From SH-MAG3 sp035461245 (GTDB taxonomy: Bacteria > Gemmatimonadota > Gemmatimonadetes > Longimicrobiales > RSA9), in the NCBI GenBank assembly GCA_035461245.1, contig DATHVP010000030.1, forward strand, positions 1-64,000: 64,000 bases of DNA. Reading direction: 5' to 3'. Shown here one piece after another: positions 58,430-64,000 of this stretch. The notes beneath the pieces were generated by a model that had not been told where the DNA came from, made no database searches, and worked only from the letters and a program-made list of their open reading frames with translations. Position 1 is the first letter of the stretch; each line of letters starts with the position of its first letter. Both the position numbers and the translations under genes were made by a program.

Positions 58430-60232
58430 CTACTTCCACACTCCCGCTTCTTCGGGGACCGGGTCCTCGCCCGGGTTCACGTAGACGTCCAGCTGGAGGC
58501 CCTGCTGCTTTTCGTAGAGGGTCCGGTAGAGGCCGCCCTGGCGGAGCAGCTCGTCGTGGGTGCCGCGCTCGACGATGCGGCCCCTGTCCATGACGAGGAT
58601 CTGTTCGGCGCTGCGGATGGTGGAGAGCCGGTGCGCGATGACGAAAGTGGTGCGGCCCTCGCGGAGATGGCGCAGGCCGTCGCGGATGAGGGCCTCGCTC
58701 TCGCTGTCCAGGCTGGACGTGGCCTCGTCGAGGATGAGGATGCCGGGGTCGGCGAGGATGGCGCGTGCGATTGCGATGCGCTGGCGCTGCCCGCCTGACA
58801 GCTTGACGCCGCGCTCGCCGACGATGGTATCATAGCCGTCGTCGAACCGGTCAATGAACTCATCGGCGTTGGCGACGCGGGCGGCCTCGCGGATCTGGTC
58901 GTCCGTGGCGTCCGGCCGGGAGAACGCGATGTTGTCGCGGACGGTGCCATCGAAAAGGAAGTTGTCCTGCATGACCACGCCGAGCTGGCGGCGGTAGTCG
59001 GCGATGCGGACGCGGCCCAGGTCCTGCCCGTCCACGAAGATGGTGCCGTCATCGGGCATGTGGAAGGCGAGGACCAGGCCGATGAGGGTGCTCTTGCCGC
59101 CGCCACTGGGGCCTACCAGCGCCGTCGTGGTGCCGGCGGGCGCGTGGAAGCTGATGTCCTCGAGGACGCGTGTGCCCTCCTGGTACGAGAAGGAGACGTG
59201 GTCGAAGACGACGTCGCCATCGACCTCGTCGAGGGGCGCCTTGCCGGCCTCCTGCGCGTCCTCCGTGGCGACGTCCCGCAGCTCGCGGATCCGGTCCAGC
59301 CCGGCGAAGGCCTCGCTGATCTGCGTGCCGATGTTGGCGATGCCGACGAGCGGGCCCGCCATCATGCCCACCATGATGGTGTAGAAGAGCAGGTCGCCGG
59401 GCGTCATGGTGCCGGCCAGCACGCTGCGGCCGCCGAAGACCATGATCATCACGCTCACGCCGCCGATGATGACGGCGGACAGGGACGAGACCAGCGAAGT
59501 GCCGGTGATGGTCCGTGCGATGTTGCTGTAGAGGCGGAGCACGCCCTCCTGGAAGACGCCCTGCTCCCTGCTCTCGGCGCCGTAGACCTTGACCAGGCGG
59601 ACACCGCCCAGTGTCTCGGTCAGGCGGCCCGTCACGTCGGCGGTGATCTGGCCCCGCTCCCGGAAGATGGGCCGCAGCTTCTTGAACGCCACGGCCATGA
59701 CCAGCGCGAAGAGGACCAGCAGCAGCACGGTCCCGATGGTGAGCTGCCAGTTCAGCCACAGCAGCACGGCCAGCGCCAGGACTGCGGTGAAGACGCCGCC
59801 GATGAGCTGGATGATGCCGGTGCCCACGAGGTTACGGATCCCTTCCGGGTCCGTCATGATGCGGGCAATGAGGATGCCGGCCTTGGTGTTGTCGAAGTAG
59901 GAGGTGGGCAGGCGCAGCACGTGCTGCTGGATGTCTACCCGCATGTCGGCAATGGCGCGCTGTGCAGCGACGCTCACAACCTTCGCCAGGGCGAAGGACG
60001 CGCCGGCCTGCAGCAGCATGGCAGCGAGCACGGCCATGGCCAGCGGCATCAGGATCTCCGCGCGGCCGCCCAGGATCACGTCGTCGTAGAAATACTTGGT
60101 GCTTGCGGGGAGCACGAAGGCCGCCAGCCGGCTCACCACCATGAGGGCCATGCCGATGCCCAGCGTGCGGCGGTGCCGGCGCATCAGCGCCCATGCCTCT
60201 CCCGATACTGCGCCCAGCCTGAACTTGAACAT
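58430..60232 (-). CDS. ABC exporter, fused permease-ATPase (MsbA/multidrug type)
   Basis: A 600-residue half-transporter. The N-terminal membrane domain (about 15-325) has six helices. The nucleotide-binding domain (about 355-590) has Walker A GPSGGGKST, Q loop VMQDNFLFDGT, signature LSGGQRQRIAIARA, Walker B ILILDEATSSLD and switch His in VIAHRLST. It works as a homodimer or with an unlinked partner, exporting lipids or drugs. The start is ATG 60232 (GTG 60235 directly precedes it). The gene is monocistronic, and the 3' end abuts the inverted-repeat element. Confidence 0.92.
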   Translation of the reverse strand: MFKFRLGAVSGEAWALMRRHRRTLGIGMALMVVSRLAAFVLPASTKYFYDDVILGGRAEILMPLAMAVLAAMLLQAGASFALAKVVSVAAQRAIADMRVDIQQHVLRLPTSYFDNTKAGILIARIMTDPEGIRNLVGTGIIQLIGGVFTAVLALAVLLWLNWQLTIGTVLLLVLFALVMAVAFKKLRPIFRERGQITADVTGRLTETLGGVRLVKVYGAESREQGVFQEGVLRLYSNIARTITGTSLVSSLSAVIIGGVSVMIMVFGGRSVLAGTMTPGDLLFYTIMVGMMAGPLVGIANIGTQISEAFAGLDRIRELRDVATEDAQEAGKAPLDEVDGDVVFDHVSFSYQEGTRVLEDISFHAPAGTTTALVGPSGGGKSTLIGLVLAFHMPDDGTIFVDGQDLGRVRIADYRRQLGVVMQDNFLFDGTVRDNIAFSRPDATDDQIREAARVANADEFIDRFDDGYDTIVGERGVKLSGGQRQRIAIARAILADPGILILDEATSSLDSESEALIRDGLRHLREGRTTFVIAHRLSTIRSAEQILVMDRGRIVERGTHDELLRQGGLYRTLYEKQQGLQLDVYVNPGEDPVPEEAGVWK

Positions 60233-60447
60233 CACGCCCCGATCATTGCCCTGTCCCGGCGGCGCCCCGCATGCAGCGGACCCGCCCCGGCCCGCCGGAA
60301 GCTAACGGCGGGCGCGCCGGCACCGCCAGCGACCGCGCGGCGGGCAGCTTAGTTTAGGGCCATAACGGCATGGCAGGGCAGCCGGCTGGCGCGGCTGGCA
60401 CGGGGTCTGCCCACCCTGCCGGCATCCATGCACGGAAAGGAGCGGCG

Positions 60448-61284
60448 ATGATCATCGACTGCCACGTTCACCTGAACCGGTACGGTGACGGCGAGCACGG
60501 CTCACTGCGGGAGCGGTACCTGGCCCTCAAGGCGGAAATGGACCGGCACGGCGTCGACTATTCCCTCGTACTCACCAGCTACAAGGTCACCGAGGGCAGG
60601 CCCGATACCCGGGCCGTGCTGGACGTGGTGGACGACGACCCGCGCATCGGCGTGGTCGCGGCTGTCAGCTACCTCCATTACCGGGCCGCCGATCTGGCGG
60701 ATTACCGCGTCCTGCTGCGGGAAGGACGCATCAAGGGCTTCAAGCTGTACCCCGGCTACGAGCCGTTCTATGTGCACGACGCGCGCATGCGCGTGGTCTA
60801 TGAACTGGCCGCCGAGTTCGACGTGCCCGTCATGATCCACACGGGCGACACGTATGACCCACAGGGCCGCGTCAAGTATTCCCACCCCATCCAGGTGGAC
60901 GAGGTGGCTGTGGATTTCCGGGACGTGACCTTCGTCATCTGCCACCTGGGCAACCCCTGGATCACCGATGCCATGGAGGTCATCTACAAGAACCCCAACG
61001 TCGTTGGTGATATCTCCGGCTTCACCCTGGGCCAGTTCGAGGAACGGTTCGAACGATACATGCTCCAGCAGGTGAATGAGGTCGTCGCCTTCGCCGGGGA
61101 CCCGTCGAAGCTGCTCTACGGCACCGACTGGCCCATCTGCGACATGGGCAGTTACATCCGCTTCGTCAACAACCTGCACCTGACGGAGCAGGAGAACGAC
61201 ATGATCTTCTGGGGCAACTCGGCCCGGCTCTTCAAGATTGACGTGGACGGCATCCGGGCCGACGCCTCAAGAACGTCACGATGA
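60448..61284 (+). CDS. Amidohydrolase-2 family metal-dependent hydrolase
   Basis: A 278-residue TIM-barrel hydrolase. The metal ligands are visible as HxH in DCHVHLNRY, His in VMIHTGDTYD, His in VICHLGNPW and Asp in LLYGTDWP. Members act as decarboxylases or lactone/amide hydrolases on cyclic or aromatic substrates; the specific reaction is unknown. The start is ATG 60448, with AAAGGAG five to seven bases upstream. It overlaps the GNAT gene by 4 bp, so the two are likely one operon. Confidence 0.9.
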   Translation: MIIDCHVHLNRYGDGEHGSLRERYLALKAEMDRHGVDYSLVLTSYKVTEGRPDTRAVLDVVDDDPRIGVVAAVSYLHYRAADLADYRVLLREGRIKGFKLYPGYEPFYVHDARMRVVYELAAEFDVPVMIHTGDTYDPQGRVKYSHPIQVDEVAVDFRDVTFVICHLGNPWITDAMEVIYKNPNVVGDISGFTLGQFEERFERYMLQQVNEVVAFAGDPSKLLYGTDWPICDMGSYIRFVNNLHLTEQENDMIFWGNSARLFKIDVDGIRADASRTSR

Positions 61285-62006
61285 GCGCTGCCGGCGAGGA
61301 CCCCGAGCTTGACCTCGTCGCCGTCACCGACGAGCGGGACCCGCTTGCGGAGCGAGCCCTCGCCCTCGTCCACCGCACGTTCGCGCCAGCCGACCGGCAG
61401 CCCGTCTCCGAGCTGCTGTCGGAGCTGAAGGAGAGCCGGCTGGGCCTGCTGTCCAATCACAACTTCCATTTGATTGCCGCCGTCGCGCCGGATGACGAGG
61501 AGCCGGCGGGCACCATTATCGGCGTTTACCTGGGCGGCGTGAACGCCGGCCTCGTCATGTACCTGGCCGTCCGCCGCGAGTACCGGGGCCACGGGCTCGG
61601 CCGGTTGCTGCGGCCGCGACTGCTCGAGGCGTTCCAGGAGGATGCCCGGCGTGCGGAGCATGACGACGTGGCGTTCGTGCTGGGGGAGGTTCGCGCCGCC
61701 AGCCCCTGGCTGCGGCGGCTGGTGGCAACCCGCGGCGCCATACCCTTCGACCTGGAATACTACCACCCGGGCATGGCGCCGGGTTACGGCGAGAAGTACG
61801 TCCTGTACCGCCAGCCGTTCGGTGACGCCCGGACGGAACTGCCCGTGGCCCTCGTGCGCCGGATCCTCTACGCCATCTACCGGCGGGCCTACCGTGTCCG
61901 CTACCCGCTGCAACGGGAGGGCTTTGTCGCCATGCTGCGGCAGCTGGAGGGTCGCAGCAAGGTGGGCATGCATCCCGAATTCGCCAGGCGGTCCGGCACG
62001 GACTGA
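61281..62006 (+). CDS. GNAT-family N-acetyltransferase
   Basis: A 241-residue protein. The acetyl-CoA-binding motif is MYLAVRREYRGHGLGRLLRP (Q/RxxGxG/A form RGHGLG). The N-terminal half has the expected beta-alpha elements (DLVAVTDERDPLAERALALVHRTF). The C-terminal 60 residues (RRAYRVRYPLQREGFVAML) extend beyond the usual domain. The substrate is unknown. It is translationally coupled to the preceding amidohydrolase, which suggests a joint pathway acting on one metabolite. Confidence 0.85.
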   Translation: MSAAGEDPELDLVAVTDERDPLAERALALVHRTFAPADRQPVSELLSELKESRLGLLSNHNFHLIAAVAPDDEEPAGTIIGVYLGGVNAGLVMYLAVRREYRGHGLGRLLRPRLLEAFQEDARRAEHDDVAFVLGEVRAASPWLRRLVATRGAIPFDLEYYHPGMAPGYGEKYVLYRQPFGDARTELPVALVRRILYAIYRRAYRVRYPLQREGFVAMLRQLEGRSKVGMHPEFARRSGTD

Positions 62007-62102
62007 GGTGCAGTTCAGCTGCTGCTTTCACACGACCGCGCGCCTTGAGCAGGCGCCCCGGGTCCGCTAGGTTGCCCGGCTTCGGACCCGGTGCGGCGCG
62101 AG

Positions 62103-62131
62103 TTGCCGCGGGGGTCGGGCGCGCGTATAAT
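62103..62131 (+). promoter_or_regulatory. Promoter of the Mrp antiporter operon
   Basis: TTGCCG (62103-62108), a 17-bp spacer and a perfect TATAAT (62126-62131) lie 55 bp upstream of the first antiporter gene. A perfect -10 hexamer is rare in this GC-rich window. Confidence 0.75.
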
Positions 62132-62186
62132 CCGCGCCGTTCTTGAGGCCCGCAGTATACAAAGCGGACATTGGCAGGGTAGACGG

Positions 62187-62672
62187 ATGCAGCGGCCACG
62201 ATCCCTCGGCAGCGTTGTTCTCATTGCAGCGATCCTCATCGCCGCATGGTACGTGCTGTCGGGCATGTTTGACGTGCTCCATTTCGGGACGGGCGTGGTG
62301 ACCGCTGTGCTCATCGCCCTGGCGTACCGGTCCGTGCCGGACACGACGCGATTGAATATAGGACGCGCGCTCGTGTACGTGCCGTGGCTGGTGTGGCAGA
62401 TCATCCTGTCGAACCTGCGGGTTGCCCGCGTGGTCCTGTCCCCGCGCATGACCATCCGGCCGACGTTCATCAGCCAGCCGCCGGGCGTGGTGGGCGACCG
62501 CGCCCTGACCGTGCTGGGCATGAGCACGACGCTGACGCCGGGCACGCTGACGGTGGACATCCGGCGGGACGAGATCTTCGTCCACGCGCTGGACGCGCAG
62601 TCGGCGACGGACATGCGGGACGGCGTCGTAGCGGAACGGGTGGCCATGGTGTTTGAGGAGCCCGACTCGTGA
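62187..62672 (+). CDS. mrpE: Mrp/Mbh-type Na+/H+ antiporter subunit E
   Basis: A 161-residue membrane protein with two N-terminal helices (about 8-26 and 30-46), another near 60-80, and a soluble C-terminal domain. IILSNLRVARVVLSPRMTIRP and STTLTPGTLTVDI are MrpE/MnhE hallmarks. It is part of the multisubunit cation/proton antiporter that supports pH and sodium homeostasis. AGGGTAG precedes the ATG. First gene of an operon in order E-F-G-B-type, running off the window. Confidence 0.93.
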   Translation: MQRPRSLGSVVLIAAILIAAWYVLSGMFDVLHFGTGVVTAVLIALAYRSVPDTTRLNIGRALVYVPWLVWQIILSNLRVARVVLSPRMTIRPTFISQPPGVVGDRALTVLGMSTTLTPGTLTVDIRRDEIFVHALDAQSATDMRDGVVAERVAMVFEEPDS

Positions 62673-62962
62673 TCGGCGTGTTCAGCCTGGCAGTGCTGGC
62701 GGTGCTGGCCCTGACCATCCCGTTCCTGTACCGGGCCATCCGCGGCCCGACCCTGTTCGACCGCGTGGTGGCGCTGAACGGCATGGGCACGCTCGTCCCG
62801 GTGCTGCTCATCCTGGTGGGGCTGATGTACGACCGGGTGGACATGTTCGTGGACATCGCCCTGGCCATGTTCCTGCTCAACCTGTTCACGACCCTGCTCA
62901 TCGGGCGCTACGTTCGCGACAAGGCGGACGAGTCCGACCGTTCGGAAGCGGTGCGGCGATGA
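62669..62962 (+). CDS. mrpF: Mrp/Mbh-type antiporter subunit F
   Basis: A 97-residue protein with three membrane helices. PFLYRAIRGPTLFDRVVALN and the DMFVDIALAMFLLNLF segment are typical of MrpF/MnhF. It starts at GTG 62669, overlapping mrpE by 4 bp, and overlaps mrpG likewise. Small structural subunit of the complex. Confidence 0.92.
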   Translation: MIGVFSLAVLAVLALTIPFLYRAIRGPTLFDRVVALNGMGTLVPVLLILVGLMYDRVDMFVDIALAMFLLNLFTTLLIGRYVRDKADESDRSEAVRR

Positions 62963-63321
62963 TCTTTACGCATGTCGTCGTCGGCGTGCTGCTGGCCGTT
63001 GGCGTGTTCTTCCTGATGGTCGGTGCCATCGGCTTCGCCCGCCTGCCCGACGTCTTCTGCCGCATGCACGTGACGGGCGTCATTGACACGCTGGGCGCGC
63101 CCCTGATCATGCTCGCGACGGCCGTGTACCTGGGCCTGAACCTGGTGTCCCTGAAGCTGGTGCTGGCGCTGCTGTTCCTCACCATCACCAGCCCGCTCGT
63201 CGGCCACATGCTGGCGCGGGCGGCGCTGGAGGCCGGCCACGAGCCGGGCGTCATCGAGGATTCCGCGGAGTTCATGACGGCCGGCGCGCCGAAGCGCAAG
63301 CAACAGCTCCGGCGAAAGTAG
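62959..63321 (+). CDS. mrpG: Mrp/Mbh-type antiporter subunit G
   Basis: A 120-residue protein with three membrane helices. VGAIGFARLPDVFCRMHVTGVIDTLGA is the strongly conserved MrpG/MnhG signature (RLPDxYxRxHAxxxxDTLG). The charged C-terminus ends KRKQQLRRK. It overlaps mrpF by 4 bp and abuts the next gene without a gap. Confidence 0.93.
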   Translation: MIFTHVVVGVLLAVGVFFLMVGAIGFARLPDVFCRMHVTGVIDTLGAPLIMLATAVYLGLNLVSLKLVLALLFLTITSPLVGHMLARAALEAGHEPGVIEDSAEFMTAGAPKRKQQLRRK

Positions 63322-63870
63322 ATGGACGGAATGATCCTGTACGCGGCTGAGATCGTCAGCCTGCTCATGGCCGTCAGTGCCCTCGCCATCGTATGGGCGC
63401 GGGACATGTTCTCGGTGGTCGCGCTGATGGCGGTCTACAGCGGCTTCATGGCCGTGGTGCTGGCGCTCATGGGCGCGCCGGATGTGGCGTTCATGGAGGC
63501 CGTCGTCGGGCCGAGCCTGTCCACGGTCTTCCTGCTCGGCCTCATGTGGTGGATCAACCCGGAAGAGGCAACGCGCTATCCGGCGGCGCGCCGGCTGCTG
63601 GCGCTGCTGCCGGCGCTGGGGCTGGGCGGGATCGTGCTGTACGGCGTGAACGGGCTGCCGCCGTTCGGCGAGCCCACTGCCGCGCCCATGGAGCACGTCT
63701 CGCCGTACTACATCGAGCACGCCATGGCCGACATGGCGACGCCCAACGTCGTCGCGGCGATCCTGGCCGACTACCGCAGCCTGGACACACTCATCGAGGC
63801 CGCCGTCGTCGTGACGGGCGTGCTGGCATGCCTTCTCATCATGATGTACCGCGATGATCAGACCGTTTGA
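63322..63870 (+). CDS. Mrp/Mbh antiporter subunit: fused MbhD-like (DUF4040) and MbhE-like domains
   Basis: A 182-residue membrane protein. The first half (DMFSVVALMAVYSGFMAVVLALMGAPDVAFMEAVVG) matches the DUF4040/MbhD domain, also found at the C-terminus of MrpA. The second half (MATPNVVAAILADYRSLDTLIEAAVVVTGVLACLLIMMYR) resembles MbhE, with the NVVAAILxDYRxxDTLxE motif. Separate D and E genes exist in archaeal Mbh clusters, and both parts are fused into MrpA in Bacillus. It overlaps the next gene by 17 bp. Confidence 0.85.
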   Translation: MDGMILYAAEIVSLLMAVSALAIVWARDMFSVVALMAVYSGFMAVVLALMGAPDVAFMEAVVGPSLSTVFLLGLMWWINPEEATRYPAARRLLALLPALGLGGIVLYGVNGLPPFGEPTAAPMEHVSPYYIEHAMADMATPNVVAAILADYRSLDTLIEAAVVVTGVLACLLIMMYRDDQTV

Positions 63871-64000
63871 CAGCCTGATGCTGCGCACGACGCTGGCGCC
63901 GCTCGTGGCCGCGGTGCAGCTCGTTGCCGTGTACCTGCTGCTGCACGGGCACTACAGCCCCGGCGGCGGCTTCGTGGCCGGCGTGCTGTTCGCCGCCTCG
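63854..64000 (+). CDS. mrpB: MrpB/MnhB-type antiporter subunit, truncated by the window edge
   Basis: 49 codons are visible from ATG 63854. MLRTTLAPLVAAVQLVAVYLL followed by HGHYSPGGGFVAGVLFA is the MnhB domain signature (GHxxPGGGFxxG). The gene continues beyond 64000. Its position after the D/E fusion follows Mbh-type gene order, where MbhF is the B-type subunit. Confidence 0.88.
   Translation, partial: MIRPFDSLMLRTTLAPLVAAVQLVAVYLLLHGHYSPGGGFVAGVLFAAS

Overview
The window is a high-GC (about 70%) chromosomal segment from a diderm bacterium. SusC/SusD-type outer-membrane uptake genes, several proteins with an N-terminal carboxypeptidase-regulatory domain, a DUF5916 outer-membrane protein, penicillin-acylase and serine-hydrolase genes, and a type II secretion operon together suggest Gemmatimonadota or a close relative. 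That assignment is inference, because no rRNA or marker tree is available here. I see no tRNA, rRNA, CRISPR array, prophage or insertion sequence.

Layout. 1-8.3 kb: short intergenic repeats, a small membrane protein, a serine hydrolase, a tryptophanase, a PAS/GAF histidine kinase and a lytic transglycosylase. 8.35-18.6 kb: one tightly coupled type II secretion operon (gspG-F-H-I-J-K-L-M-C-D-E) behind a sigma70-like promoter. 18.7-30.8 kb: a DUF1028 protein, two barrel-less carboxypeptidase-regulatory/plug-type proteins, small lipoproteins, an STT3-like membrane glycosyltransferase and a susC-susD pair with a LacI-type operator palindrome in its leader. 30.8-32.2 kb: metK behind a promoter, a SAM-II-type pseudoknot riboswitch and an intrinsic terminator. 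32.5-38.3 kb: a TolC/MFP/RND efflux operon. 38.5-40.5 kb: cysK and an outer-membrane barrel protein. 40.8-49.7 kb: a Wsp-like chemosensory operon (CheW, CheR-TPR, CheW, MCP, CheA-REC, CheB) ending in a REC-histidine kinase where a WspR-type diguanylate cyclase would be expected. 49.6-62 kb: a peptide-binding lipoprotein, penicillin acylase, bacilliredoxin, sarcosine-oxidase-like enzyme, DUF5916 protein, ABC exporter, amidohydrolase and GNAT. 62.1-64 kb: the start of an Mrp/Mbh-type Na+/H+ antiporter operon that runs off the window.

The most notable non-coding signals are the metK riboswitch, in which aptamer pseudoknot, antiterminator and terminator can be drawn with overlapping strands, and several families of 13-16 bp intergenic tandem repeats. 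One family (unit close to GTGTATGGGGATG) recurs at three loci. At two of them it forms large inverted repeats, and at the third it separates gspK from gspL in an operon whose neighbouring genes mostly overlap by 4 bp.

Limits: all calls come from reading the sequence and from remembered family motifs. No database search or folding software was run. Start codons were chosen by ribosome-binding site and signal-peptide logic and are uncertain where stated.
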